Assembly (NCBI RefSeq): GCF_000744815.1
Contig: NZ_JQMQ01000005.1
Location: forward strand, 4,348,055-4,412,054
Reading direction: 5' to 3'
Source of the DNA: Phaeacidiphilus oryzae TH49
GTDB lineage: Bacteria > Actinomycetota > Actinomycetes > Streptomycetales > Streptomycetaceae
DNA: 64,000 bases
Each line of letters begins with the position of its first letter. The stretch's first letter is position 1. The translations under genes and the position numbers were made by a program. The notes beneath the pieces were generated by a model. It made no database searches. It had not been told where the DNA came from and saw only the letters and a program-made list of their open reading frames with translations. This document shows, piece by piece, positions 8,047 through 16,728 of the stretch.

Positions 8047-8808
8047 GTGACGGCGAAGGGTGCCCGCGGGGTCAGCGCGTACCAGCGGCTGGCCGACGAT
8101 CTGCGGGCCGACCTGCGGGACGGCAAGTACCCGCCGGACGTCAAGCTGCCGACCGAGGCGGAGCTGGCCGAGACCTACCGGATCAGCCGGCAGACCGTGC
8201 GGCGGGCCTTCCAGGACCTGGTCGCCGAGGGGCTGGTGCACCGGGTCCCCGGCCGGGGCACCTTCGCGGCCCCGCGGGACGGCCGGTACCTGCGGCAGTT
8301 CGGGTCGGTCGACGACCTGATGGGGCTGTCCATCGACACCACGATGCAGATCGTCACCGGGCTGCAGCGGCGGGTCGACGTGGACGCGGCGGGGCGGCTG
8401 CGGCTGGACTCCGACGCGTTGCAGACCTTCTCCTTCCGGCGGCTGCACGACGGGGCGCCGTTCTGCCACACCGTGATCTGGCTGCCGCCGGACGTGGGGG
8501 AGCTGCTGCGGGACGCGCCGGAGCTGGCCTCGCCGGGTGTGGAGAGCCGGGCGACGGTGATCGGGCTGCTGGACACCCGGCTGGAGAGCCCGATCACGGA
8601 CGCCGAGCAGTCGATCACCGTGGGCGAGGCGGGGGCGGCGACGGCCGAGGCGCTGGGGTGCGAGGCGGGGCGGCCGGTGCTGCGGATCGACCGGCTGTAC
8701 AGCACGGCAGCGGGGCGGCGGGTGGAACTGGCGATCAGCTGGTTCCTGCCGGAGCAGTACTCGTACCGCGTGCATCTGCGACGCTCGCCGGGGGGCGGGG
8801 GGTTGTAG
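8047..8808 (+). CDS. GntR family regulator with UTRA ligand domain
   Basis: A 253-aa protein. The winged-helix domain is at about residues 8-75 (YQRLADDLRADLRDGKYPP, LPTEAELAETYRISRQTVRR, GRGTFAAP) and the UTRA (HutC-type) effector domain at about 95-245. The start is a GTG at 8047. It is the last gene of the plus-strand catabolic operon, 39 bp after citE, and so is probably autoregulated. It is the natural candidate to bind the TTTGTACG motifs in the 4.5-4.7 kb divergent promoter. The ligand is probably the pathway acid or its CoA ester (inference). Confidence 0.88.
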   Translation: MTAKGARGVSAYQRLADDLRADLRDGKYPPDVKLPTEAELAETYRISRQTVRRAFQDLVAEGLVHRVPGRGTFAAPRDGRYLRQFGSVDDLMGLSIDTTMQIVTGLQRRVDVDAAGRLRLDSDALQTFSFRRLHDGAPFCHTVIWLPPDVGELLRDAPELASPGVESRATVIGLLDTRLESPITDAEQSITVGEAGAATAEALGCEAGRPVLRIDRLYSTAAGRRVELAISWFLPEQYSYRVHLRRSPGGGGL

Positions 8809-8843
8809 TCTCCTGCCCCGGCCCCCGCTTCAGCGGCCCCGCA

Positions 8844-9053
8844 AAGTCGCGCAGCGACTTCAGGGGCGCGGGGAACTGCGCGCCCGGCCATCGACTGCCC
8901 GCAGTCGGCAGCGGAGTCCGGGTTGCAACCCGGTGGCCTCCCCCAAGCTCTTCGAGCAGGGGGGACCCCCCAGCCGGGTGCGGCGCCGATGGGGGTCCCC
9001 CCGCGCCGTCAAGGCGTGGGGGAGGCTGGGCGCGCAGTTCCCCGCGCCCCTTA
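8844..9053. repeat. Composite inverted-repeat block between gntR and pcrA
   Basis: A short hairpin AAGTCGC-GCA-GCGACTT (8844-8860) leads into GGGGCGCGGGGAACTGCGCG (8863-8882). The inverse of that box is at 9031-9053. Between them lie CCTCCCCC (8937-8944) and its complement GGGGGAGG (9018-9025), plus two self-complementary runs GGGGGGACCCCCC (8959-8971) and GGGGGTCCCCCC (8991-9002). The inner pairs share a centre near 8981. The block is non-coding and could fold into a large cruciform or RNA structure. It accounts for most of the 350-bp gap. Confidence 0.7.
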
Positions 9054-9143
9054 CTTGGCCCTTCGGGCCTGCGTTCGGGGCTGCTCAGCGAGGTCCGGGG
9101 CGGCAGCCCCGGGAAACGGGGAGGGGCGGGACTGGGGGGCAAC

Positions 9144-9161
9144 TAGACTCGTCGATTGATG
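9144..9161 (+). promoter_or_regulatory. -10 element of pcrA, probably leaderless
   Basis: TAGACT (9144-9149) is a strong Streptomyces -10. The TTG/ATG start pair lies only 6-9 nt further on and no Shine-Dalgarno sequence fits between. Transcription probably begins at or within a few bases of the start codon. Confidence 0.5.
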
Positions 9162-11774
9162 AGCAGCAGCCTGTTTGACGATGACATCCCGCTTCCCGGT
9201 CTGGAGCCCGCCCCCGGGGGCGACGCCGAGCCCGCCCCGTACGAGGAGGAGCTTCCGGCGGACCTCTTCGACGGCGTCTTCGACCAGCCGCCGTCCACCG
9301 GCATGGCCACCGCCGGCCGCTACCACGGCAACGGCTCCCCGCGTACCGTCGCCGATGCCGCGCAGCTGCTCGACGGGATGAACCCGCAGCAGCGCGAGGC
9401 CGTGCTGCACGCCGGCTCACCGCTGCTGATCGTGGCCGGCGCCGGGTCCGGCAAGACCCGGGTGCTGACCCACCGGATCGCGTACCTGCTGGCCGCCCGC
9501 GGCGTGCGGCCCGGCGAGATCCTGGCGATCACCTTCACCAACAAGGCCGCCGCCGAGATGCGGGAGCGCGTCGAGGCGCTGGTCGGCCCGCGGGCCAACG
9601 CGATGTGGGTGTCCACCTTCCACAGCGCCTGCGTCCGGATCCTGCGGCGGGAGAGCAAGCGGCTCGGCTTCACGTCGAGCTTCTCCATCTACGACGGCAC
9701 GGACGCCCAGCGGCTGATGGGCCTGGTCTGCCGGGACCTGGACCTGGACCCGAAGCAGTTCCCGCCGAAGTCCTTCAGCGCCAAGGTCTCCAACCTCAAG
9801 AACGAGCTCATCGACGAGGAGACCTACGCCGCCCAGGCGAGCAACCCGATGGAGCGCCAGCTCGCCGAGGCGTACACCCTCTACCAGCGGCGGCTGCGCG
9901 AGGCCAACGCGCTGGACTTCGACGACATCATCATGACGGCGGTGCACCTGCTCCAGGCCTTCCCGGACGTCGCCGAGCACTACCGCAGGCGATTCCGGCA
10001 CATCCTGGTCGACGAGTACCAGGACACCAACCACGCCCAGTACATGCTGGTCCGGGAGCTCAGCGGCGGGGCCGCCGGCAGCGCGCCCAAGCGGACGGTG
10101 GACGGTGAGCTGGTCAACCCGGCGCAGGCCGGGCTGGCGGAGGTGCCGCCGGCCGAGCTCTGCGTGGTCGGCGACGCCGACCAGTCGATCTACGCCTTCC
10201 GCGGCGCGACCATCCGGAACATCCTCGACTTCGAGGAGGACTACCCGGATGCCGTGACCATCCTGCTGGAGCAGAACTACCGCTCCACCCAGACGATCCT
10301 GAGCGCCGCCAACTCGGTGATCGAGAAGAACACCAACCGGCGGGCCAAGAAGCTGTGGACCGCCGGGGCCGACGGGACGAAGATCGTCTCGTATGTCGCG
10401 GACGACGAGCACGGCGAGGCCCAGTTCGTCGCGGACGAGGTGGACCGGCTGATCGACGCCGGGGACGTACGGCCCGGCGACGTCGCCGTCTTCTACCGGA
10501 CCAACGCCCAGTCGCGGGTGTTCGAGGAGGTGTTCATCCGGGTCGGGCTGCCGTACAAGGTGGTCGGCGGGGTGCGCTTCTACGAGCGCAAGGAGGTCCG
10601 GGACGTGCTGGCCTACCTGCGGGTGCTGGCCAATCCGGAGGACACCGTTCCGCTGCGGCGGATCCTCAACGTGCCGAAGCGCGGGATCGGCGACCGGGCC
10701 GAGGCCATGGTGGACGCGCTGGCGCTGCGCGAGCGGATCTCCTTCTCCCAGGCGCTGCGCCGGGTGGACGAGGCCTACGGGATGGCCTCGCGGTCGATGA
10801 ACGCGGTCAAGAAGTTCAACGAGCTGCTGGAGAAGCTGCGCGCGGTCGTCGAGTCCGGGGCGGGCCCGGCGACGGTCCTGGAGGCGGTGCTGGAGGAGAC
10901 CGGCTACCTGGCCGAACTCCAGGCCTCGACCGATCCGCAGGACGAGACCCGGATCGAGAACCTCCAGGAACTCGCCGCGGTGGCGCTGGAGTTCGAGCAG
11001 CTGGGCGAGGAGCAGGCCGCCGAGGAGCAGGCCTCCGGGGAGGAGACGCAGGACGCCGAGGCGGATGGCGCGGAGGCGGAGGGCGCGGACGGGGACGGGG
11101 ACGCCGCCCCCGCCGCGCGCGGCGGATCGGCCGGTCTCGCGGAGTTCCTGGAGCGGGTGGCGCTGGTCGCCGACTCGGACCAGATCCCGGACGAGGAGGG
11201 CGAGTCGCAGGGCGTCATCACGCTGATGACCCTCCACACCGCCAAGGGCCTGGAGTTCCCCGTGGTCTTCCTGACCGGCATGGAGGACGGGGTCTTCCCG
11301 CACATGCGCTCGCTCGGCCAGACCAAGGAGCTGGAGGAGGAGCGCCGGCTCGCCTACGTCGGGCTGACCCGGGCGCGCGAGCGGCTCTACGTCTCCCGGG
11401 CGGCCATGCGCAGCGCCTGGGGCCAGCCCTCGTACAACCCGCCGTCCAGGTTCCTGGACGAGATCCCGGCGACGCTGGTCGAGGAGAAGCGGACTGCGGC
11501 GGCCGCCGCGCCGCCGGCGATGCGCTCGGCCTCCTCGCTCTCCGGCGGCGGCGGGCGGACCGCCCCCGCCGGCTGGGGGCGGAGCGCCCGGACGGTCCGG
11601 GAGCGCGAGGTGGTGGCGCTCGCGGTGGGCGACCGGGTCACCCACGACCGCTTCGGCCTCGGCACGGTGGCCGCGGTCGCGGGCAGCGGCGACAAGGCGG
11701 AGGCCACCATCGACTTCGGCGCCAACGGGGAGAAGCGGCTGCTGCTGCGGTACGCGCCGGTGGAGAAGCTCTAG
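9159..11774 (+). CDS. pcrA: ATP-dependent DNA helicase PcrA/UvrD
   Basis: An 871-aa superfamily 1A 3'-5' helicase for nucleotide-excision repair and replication-fork upkeep. It has Walker A GAGSGKT (94-100), TFTNKAAAEM (Ia), DEYQDTN (from about 285), VVGDADQSIYAFRGA (III), QNYRST (IV), TLHTAKGLEFPVVFL (V) and VGLTRARERLYV (VI). An acidic low-complexity insert (about 620-650) lies before motif V. The C-terminus ends in the Tudor-like RNA-polymerase-interaction domain (DRVTHDRFGLGTV). The roughly 75-residue acidic N-terminal extension is common in Streptomyces. ATG at 9159 is preferred over the adjacent TTG at 9156. Confidence 0.96.
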   Translation: MSSSLFDDDIPLPGLEPAPGGDAEPAPYEEELPADLFDGVFDQPPSTGMATAGRYHGNGSPRTVADAAQLLDGMNPQQREAVLHAGSPLLIVAGAGSGKTRVLTHRIAYLLAARGVRPGEILAITFTNKAAAEMRERVEALVGPRANAMWVSTFHSACVRILRRESKRLGFTSSFSIYDGTDAQRLMGLVCRDLDLDPKQFPPKSFSAKVSNLKNELIDEETYAAQASNPMERQLAEAYTLYQRRLREANALDFDDIIMTAVHLLQAFPDVAEHYRRRFRHILVDEYQDTNHAQYMLVRELSGGAAGSAPKRTVDGELVNPAQAGLAEVPPAELCVVGDADQSIYAFRGATIRNILDFEEDYPDAVTILLEQNYRSTQTILSAANSVIEKNTNRRAKKLWTAGADGTKIVSYVADDEHGEAQFVADEVDRLIDAGDVRPGDVAVFYRTNAQSRVFEEVFIRVGLPYKVVGGVRFYERKEVRDVLAYLRVLANPEDTVPLRRILNVPKRGIGDRAEAMVDALALRERISFSQALRRVDEAYGMASRSMNAVKKFNELLEKLRAVVESGAGPATVLEAVLEETGYLAELQASTDPQDETRIENLQELAAVALEFEQLGEEQAAEEQASGEETQDAEADGAEAEGADGDGDAAPAARGGSAGLAEFLERVALVADSDQIPDEEGESQGVITLMTLHTAKGLEFPVVFLTGMEDGVFPHMRSLGQTKELEEERRLAYVGLTRARERLYVSRAAMRSAWGQPSYNPPSRFLDEIPATLVEEKRTAAAAAPPAMRSASSLSGGGGRTAPAGWGRSARTVREREVVALAVGDRVTHDRFGLGTVAAVAGSGDKAEATIDFGANGEKRLLLRYAPVEKL

Positions 11775-11829
11775 GGCGGGCAGCGCCTGAGGGTTGTCGG
11801 CCGCTGGCCGGCGGCCGTCGCCCGGCCCG

Positions 11830-12957
11830 TCAGCGCGGGTCGAGGTGGTGGCCGAGCAGCCAGGGCAGCGGGTCGGAGGCCTCGCCCCCGTGCGGATGGA
11901 CCTCGAAGTGGAGGTGCGGGCCGGTGGAGTTGCCGGTGTCGCCGGAGTAGGCGATCACCTCCCCGGCCCGTACCCGGCCGTGGGTCAGCCGGTAGCCGCT
12001 GAGGTGGCAGTACCAGGTCTGCGTCCCGTCGGGGGCGATGACCTTGACCATGTGGCCGTAGTCGTCGTTCCACAGGGTGTGGACGGTGCCGTCGGTGGCC
12101 GCGCGGACGGGGGTGCCCTCCTGGACCGGGAAGTCGATCCCGGTGTGGAGGTGCAGCCAGTGCTCGCCCACCGCGCCGAAGAGGGCGCTCAACCCCTTCT
12201 GGGTGACCGGTAGTTCGAACTTCGGGCGGCGGGCCTCGGCGGCCCGCGCGGCGTCCGCGGCGGCCTGGCGGGCCCGGTGCTGGGCGTCGGCGACGGCGGC
12301 CAGATGGTGCTCGGTACGGTCGCGGACGCGCGCGGCGAGGGCCGCGTCGGCCTCGGCCCGGGTGAGACGGCCGGCGGAGGCGCCCGCCGGTCCGCCGGTC
12401 CGGCCCGGCTGGCCGGACGGACCCGGCTGGCCGGACGGGCCGCTCTGGCCGGGGAATCCGGCGGGGGTGCGGTCCGCGGCGGCGGCTTGAGCTCCGCCGT
12501 CGCCGGCTAGGTCGATCCCGGCTGCCCCGGCCACGTCCGAGCCGACCTCGCCGGCGATCCGGCCCAGGCCGGGGACGAGGACCACCGCGGCCGCGCCCAG
12601 AGCGCTGAGGGTGCCGAGCGCGCCCAAGGCCAGTGCGGACGGGGAGAGGAGGGCCCGCAGCGGGGAGGGCGCGGCCCGGTGGCCGGCCTTGCGGGCGCCG
12701 CTCCGGGCGCTGGTTCGGACGCCGGTTTCGGCGCTGGGTCCGGCGGTGGGTCCGGCGGTGGGTCCGGCGCTGGTTCCTGCGCTGGTTCGCACCGTGGCGG
12801 GTCGGTCGGCCGCACGGCGGCCGGTGGCTCGCCGGCCGGCGGCTCGGCCCGCGCGGTGCCGGCCGGCCGACTCGGAGCCCTGCGGGCTCCGCGGCCGGCC
12901 CGGGTTCTCGGCCCCGGCGGCGGGGGTGAAGCGGTGAGCGGGGGCGGCAAGCGACAT
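11830..12957 (-). CDS. M23 family metallopeptidase, membrane-anchored
   Basis: A 375-aa cell-wall hydrolase. The C-terminal peptidase_M23 domain (about residues 250-370) has the zinc ligands in HLHTGIDFPVQEGTPV and TGPHLHFEVHPHG. One predicted membrane segment (about 108-130, LALGALGTLSALGAAAVVLV) follows a long, basic cytoplasmic N-terminus with a TAGP repeat. A Pro/Gly linker and an Ala-rich coiled region (about 200-240, DAALAARVRDRTEHHLAAVADAQ) precede the catalytic domain. It probably cuts peptidoglycan cross-bridges outside the membrane. The ATG at 12957 has only a weak ribosome site. It is convergent with pcrA. Confidence 0.9.
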   Translation of the reverse strand: MSLAAPAHRFTPAAGAENPGRPRSPQGSESAGRHRAGRAAGRRATGRRAADRPATVRTSAGTSAGPTAGPTAGPSAETGVRTSARSGARKAGHRAAPSPLRALLSPSALALGALGTLSALGAAAVVLVPGLGRIAGEVGSDVAGAAGIDLAGDGGAQAAAADRTPAGFPGQSGPSGQPGPSGQPGRTGGPAGASAGRLTRAEADAALAARVRDRTEHHLAAVADAQHRARQAAADAARAAEARRPKFELPVTQKGLSALFGAVGEHWLHLHTGIDFPVQEGTPVRAATDGTVHTLWNDDYGHMVKVIAPDGTQTWYCHLSGYRLTHGRVRAGEVIAYSGDTGNSTGPHLHFEVHPHGGEASDPLPWLLGHHLDPR

Positions 12958-13001
12958 GGCGGTGAGGCGACCTCGTCCGGTCCGCGGACAGAATGAGCGC
13001 G

Positions 13002-13031
13002 ACTGTACTCGCTGTCACGAAAGCCTTACAA
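13002..13031 (-). promoter_or_regulatory. Promoter of the M23 peptidase gene
   Basis: On the minus strand TTGTAA (13031-13026), an 18-nt spacer and TACAGT (13007-13002) form a good HrdB-type promoter. The predicted start near 12995 gives a leader of about 38 nt to the ATG at 12957. Confidence 0.55.
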
Positions 13032-13072
13032 ACCGTGTCGGCTGGGCGTGTTGGCGGTCGCTCAGGTGTCCC

Positions 13073-14008
13073 TCAGGCCGCGCCGGTTGCCTCCGCGGGG
13101 CGGTCCGGCGCCGCCTCCCGCCGGGGCGCGCGGGCCGCCGGGGCGGTCGGGTAACCGGTTGCCAGCGCCTCCCTGACCAGCGCCATGGTGCCGTAGTGCA
13201 CCGGCAGTGCGAGGTGGCCGACCCGGGGCACCAGCAGATTGCGGACCGCCAGGTCCGGGTGCTCGATCCTTGCGCTGGAGCCGGGCAGGACGAGCTCGTC
13301 CAGTCCGCCGCGGATCGAGGTGAACCTGGTCCGGCAGCCGGGCGCGGGGGCCCGCAGCTCGGTCAGCAGGGAGCTGCCCGGACGCATCTGGCGGACGATC
13401 GGCAGCAGGTGGGGGAGGCGCGCGAGATGGGTGCCGGAGTGCGGGGTGCCCAGCGTGATCAGGCTGTGGACGTGCTCGTCGCCGGCGAGGCGCTGGACGT
13501 AGTAGCGCCCGATCAGCCCGCCGAGGCTGTGCCCGATGACGGCCACCCGCTCCCCGCCGTAGGCGGCCCTGATCCGCTCGACCTGGTAGCCGAGGTCGGC
13601 CGCCGCGTAGCGAATGTCGCTGGTCAGGGGGCTGTAGTTGACGCAGTGGACGCGGGTCCAGCCGTGCCGGAGGAGGTTCTGCCGGAGCAGGGTGAACACC
13701 GAGCGGTTGTCGATCAGCCCGTGCAGCAGGACGACCGGCGAGTAGTCCGGTTCGGATGCGGAGAACGACTCCCCGCCGGGTTCCGGGAGATGGGCGCAGT
13801 GCGGGCGCGGCTCGCCGGCGGGGGTGCCGGTCCGGGAGCCGGCGGCCGGTGGCGCGGTGGTGTTCCGGTTGCCCGAAGGGCTTGGCAGGGCGGGGAGTTG
13901 CTCGGGCGTCAGGCCGTATGGATAGAGCAGCAGATGCCCGGCGAGTGCGGCGAATTCCATCCCCATCACCCGGGCCGCGGTCGCGGCGCACCGGAGAAGG
14001 CTGACCAT
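13073..14008 (-). CDS. Lipase/esterase-like alpha/beta hydrolase
   Basis: A 311-aa alpha/beta hydrolase of the bacterial lipase (EstA/LipA-like) group. VVLLHGLIDNRSVF supplies the HG oxyanion element. VAVIGHSLGGLIGRYY carries the nucleophile Ser in GHSLGG. LITLGTPHSGTHLARLPH is the lid region typical of lipases, and the catalytic His is probably in RVGHLALP near the C-terminus. The first about 30 residues are hydrophobic (VSLLRCAATAARVMGMEFAALAGHLLLYPYG), suggesting membrane attachment. I chose the ATG at 14008; an upstream in-frame start at 14074 adds residues unlike the family. The substrate is unknown. Confidence 0.82.
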   Translation of the reverse strand: MVSLLRCAATAARVMGMEFAALAGHLLLYPYGLTPEQLPALPSPSGNRNTTAPPAAGSRTGTPAGEPRPHCAHLPEPGGESFSASEPDYSPVVLLHGLIDNRSVFTLLRQNLLRHGWTRVHCVNYSPLTSDIRYAAADLGYQVERIRAAYGGERVAVIGHSLGGLIGRYYVQRLAGDEHVHSLITLGTPHSGTHLARLPHLLPIVRQMRPGSSLLTELRAPAPGCRTRFTSIRGGLDELVLPGSSARIEHPDLAVRNLLVPRVGHLALPVHYGTMALVREALATGYPTAPAARAPRREAAPDRPAEATGAA

Positions 14009-14451
14009 GATCGTCCCCACTTCCCTGCGCAGGCGCACATGGAGGTGGCGGCACACTCCTTCGTGCGCGATCACGGAAGCCGACCCGCGGGGCGAGTGCT
14101 CGGACGGGAAGGCGCGAATGCGATGAAACCGGGGTGAGAAGGACTGCCCCGAGGCGCACCTGATCCCGGACGAAAAGCACGGGCGAGTGATGGGCGGCTA
14201 CCGTCGCGCGAACTCGCCCCTTGCCGGATGGAGCTGACGAGCTGTGGGTTTCGGCCGGTCGGACCGGGGAGGGCCGCGCGATGAACGTCTGTCCCGGTGT
14301 GATTCTCCCCTCGCCCGACGGCCCGAAACGGTTTTTCCGGCCGCCCGGCGCTAACGTTCCTCCAACGGCGTGGAACGGCCGTTAACGCAGGCGCGTTGAC
14401 GGGGTATCCCAAGGGCGTATGCGCGACGACGCGAGAACGCAGGAGGCGTTG
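14009..14451. other. Divergent intergenic region, lipase / icmB
   Basis: About 440 bp without a convincing gene. TTGACG (14396-14401), a 16-nt spacer and TATGCG (14418-14423) are a weak candidate promoter for icmB. Upstream, TAACG motifs near 14351 and 14383 with TTCC/GGAA between them form an imperfect inverted repeat (about 14350-14388) that could be an operator. Nothing else stands out. Confidence 0.3.
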
Positions 14452-14865
14452 ATGGAGATGACCGGGCCGATCCGGGTAGTGGTCGCCAAGCCTGGCCTGG
14501 ACGGGCACGACCGGGGCGCGAAGGTGATCGCGCGGGCGCTGCGCGACGCGGGCATGGAGGTCATCTACACCGGCCTCCACCAGACCCCTGAGCAGATCGT
14601 CGACACCGCCGTCCAGGAGGACGCGGACGGCATCGGGCTGTCCATTCTCTCCGGCGCGCATATGACCCTCTGCGCCAAGGTAGTCGAACTCCTCCGGGAA
14701 AGGGATGCCGCCGACATCACGGTATTCGGCGGCGGGATCATCCCGGAGGCCGACATTCCGGAGCTGAAGAAGCTCGGCGTGGCGGAGGTCTTCACCCCCG
14801 GCGCGTCGACCGGCGAGATCGTCGAATGGGTCAAGGGGCATCTGCGGGCCGGGGCGGCTGCGTAG
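14452..14865 (+). CDS. icmB: Cobalamin-binding small subunit of isobutyryl-CoA mutase
   Basis: A 137-aa stand-alone B12-binding domain, the length of known Streptomyces Icm[17 protein letters not shown] holds the DxHxxG motif with the axial His at residue 19. [11 protein letters not shown] and [19 protein letters not shown] line the cobalamin and nucleotide-tail pocket. With the large subunit IcmA, which is not in the window, it interconverts isobutyryl-CoA and n-butyryl-CoA and so links valine breakdown to butyrate units for polyketides. The ATG at 14452 follows AGGAGG by 5 nt. Its 3' end overlaps the convergent DUF5691 gene by 35 bp. A small subunit of another acyl-CoA mutase is the alternative. 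Confidence 0.88.
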   Translation: MEMTGPIRVVVAKPGLDGHDRGAKVIARALRDAGMEVIYTGLHQTPEQIVDTAVQEDADGIGLSILSGAHMTLCAKVVELLRERDAADITVFGGGIIPEADIPELKKLGVAEVFTPGASTGEIVEWVKGHLRAGAAA

Positions 14866-16714
14866 CGGCTGGACCGGGGGTGGCGCCGGGCCGGGACGTG
14901 AGTTCGCACCCCGCCTGGGGCCCGGTCTCGTACCCGGCCTGGGGCCTGGTCTCGTACCCGGCCTGGGGCTCGGTGAGTTCGGCATGGACGGCCGCGCGCA
15001 CCCGCAGCGTCGCCGAGAGGCGGTCCAGCACCTCCGCCCAGGCCGGGTCCAGCGCCGGGGCGGCGGCGCGCTCGGCGACCTCACCCGCCGCCGAGGGCGC
15101 CAGCGAGCGCTCGGCCGCGCCCAGCACCCCGCTGTGGCTCCATGGGTAGGCACCCGCCTCGGCCGCCCGTACCAGCGCGCACAGCACCGCCGTGGCCAGC
15201 GGCGGGGGCCAGGGCGCGGGACAGGCGGCCAGCGACTGGAAGGCGTCGGCGAGCCCGTGCCGGGCGACGAAGCGGGCGGTCCACTCCGCCCGTTCGGCCT
15301 TCGGCAGCACCGTCAGCAGGCCCGGCGGCGGGGGCGCGCCCGGCGGGAGCAGGTCGAGGAGCGCCCGCGCCCAGGCCGCGTCGCCCTGGCGGACGGCGGC
15401 TCGGGCCCAGGCCGCGTGGAGCTCGTCCCGCCAGCCGTCGGCGACCGGGAGGCGGAGCAGCGCCTCGGGAGTGGCCGGGGCGCCCGCGTAATCGCCTGCA
15501 GATTCGCCCGCCGAGCCGTCCGCGGGGTCGCCGGCGGAATCGTCTCCGCACCAGATGGTGAGCGGGGCGGCGGCGGTGATCTCACCCAGCCAGAACGCCC
15601 GGTCGCCGCGGCCGGTGGGCGATCTGACGGGTATTCCGTCCCGCTGCATTCCGGCGTCGCAGGCGCTCGGGGGATCGACCGCGATGCGGGCCGGTGAGCC
15701 GCGGCCGCCCGGGCCCCGGACGATCCGGACGGCTGCCTGGGCGCGCTCGGCCATCCGGCCGGCGAGCGCCGAGCCGGGCAGCGTGGAGAGGAGCTCCGCG
15801 GCGGTGTGCCGGACGTTGGGGGAGCGGTCGGAGAGGGCCTCTTCAAGGAACGGCTCGTCGGCGGCGGAGAGACCCTCCTGCAGCGCGTCCAGGAAGAGGA
15901 GGCGGTCCTCCGCGCGTTCCCGCGCCCAGTCGGAGCGGAGCAGGGCCAGCGCGGCGGCCGGATCGCGCCTGCGGAGGGCGGTGAGGTGGTTGATCCGCTC
16001 GGTGAACAGGCCCACCTGCCAGATGCGATGGGGATCCGCGGGCGCGGCGCCGGTGGGGCGGCCGGACCCGGTCTCCGCCGCCGCCTCCAGCTCGGCGGCG
16101 GCCGAGGTGCGCAGCAGGGCGGACCAGCTCGGGTTGAGGCCGGCCAGCCAATGCCCGAGGGGGCCGGCCAGGGCGGCGACGTCCTCGCGCAGCTCGCTGC
16201 GGCCGCGCGCGGCCGCCAGCAGCTCGGGCAGCAGCTCGGCCGGTGCCCGGTAGCCGGCGGAGCGGGCCAGGCGCAGCCAGTCGGCGAGGAGCTGGGGCCG
16301 GTTCGCGGTCTCGGGCGCCGGCCGGGGCGGCCGCTCGTACGGGGGGACGAGGGCCGGGGCGAGCGGAGCGGCGCCCGACCGGTCCTGGTCGGCCGCGAGC
16401 AGCCAGGCCAGCCGGGCCCGGGCGGCCGGCGGCGGCAGCGGACGCGGGTCGTGCGGGGGCGGACCCTGCGGGCCCTGCGGTCTCGCTGGTCCCGGTGCTC
16501 CTGTTACTCCCGGTGCTCCTGGTACTCCCGGTGGTCCCGCTGTTCCTCGCGGCTCGGCGGACTCGGCCGGTCGCAACCCCGCCCGGCGGCGGAGGGCCGC
16601 CGTCGCGGAGGCGTTCAGCAGGGCGCGCGGCTCCGGCGCGGACGGCCGCCGGACGGTGCCGAGGAGGGCGGCGGCGACCAGGTCGTCCCATGCGAGGTCG
16701 GTGTCGGGAACCAT
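14831..16714 (-). CDS. DUF5691 family protein
   Basis: A 627-aa Ala/Leu/Arg-rich, largely helical protein. The N-terminus [16 protein letters not shown] is characteristic of DUF5691, and HEAT-like stretches follow (about 270-370, [30 protein letters not shown]). A Pro/Gly tract (about 60-105) and a C-terminal 8-residue repeat (PQAGYET, three copies, encoded near 14900-14975) are lineage-specific. The ATG at 16714 lies 14 bp after the SWIM-family gene, so the two form an operon. DUF5691 proteins usually occur with MoxR AAA, DUF5682 and VWA genes, as here. No enzymatic motif is evident; a scaffold role is a guess. Confidence 0.82.
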   Translation of the reverse strand: MVPDTDLAWDDLVAAALLGTVRRPSAPEPRALLNASATAALRRRAGLRPAESAEPRGTAGPPGVPGAPGVTGAPGPARPQGPQGPPPHDPRPLPPPAARARLAWLLAADQDRSGAAPLAPALVPPYERPPRPAPETANRPQLLADWLRLARSAGYRAPAELLPELLAAARGRSELREDVAALAGPLGHWLAGLNPSWSALLRTSAAAELEAAAETGSGRPTGAAPADPHRIWQVGLFTERINHLTALRRRDPAAALALLRSDWARERAEDRLLFLDALQEGLSAADEPFLEEALSDRSPNVRHTAAELLSTLPGSALAGRMAERAQAAVRIVRGPGGRGSPARIAVDPPSACDAGMQRDGIPVRSPTGRGDRAFWLGEITAAAPLTIWCGDDSAGDPADGSAGESAGDYAGAPATPEALLRLPVADGWRDELHAAWARAAVRQGDAAWARALLDLLPPGAPPPPGLLTVLPKAERAEWTARFVARHGLADAFQSLAACPAPWPPPLATAVLCALVRAAEAGAYPWSHSGVLGAAERSLAPSAAGEVAERAAAPALDPAWAEVLDRLSATLRVRAAVHAELTEPQAGYETRPQAGYETGPQAGCELTSRPGATPGPAATQPPRPADAP

Positions 16715-16728
16715 GGCGGGCCTTCGGA

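Noticed and set aside
748-8808. Methylcitrate cycle (prp) locus
   Set aside because: A PrpD-family gene is present, but no methylcitrate synthase or methylisocitrate lyase, and the CoA-transferase, MaoC and CitE genes do not fit.
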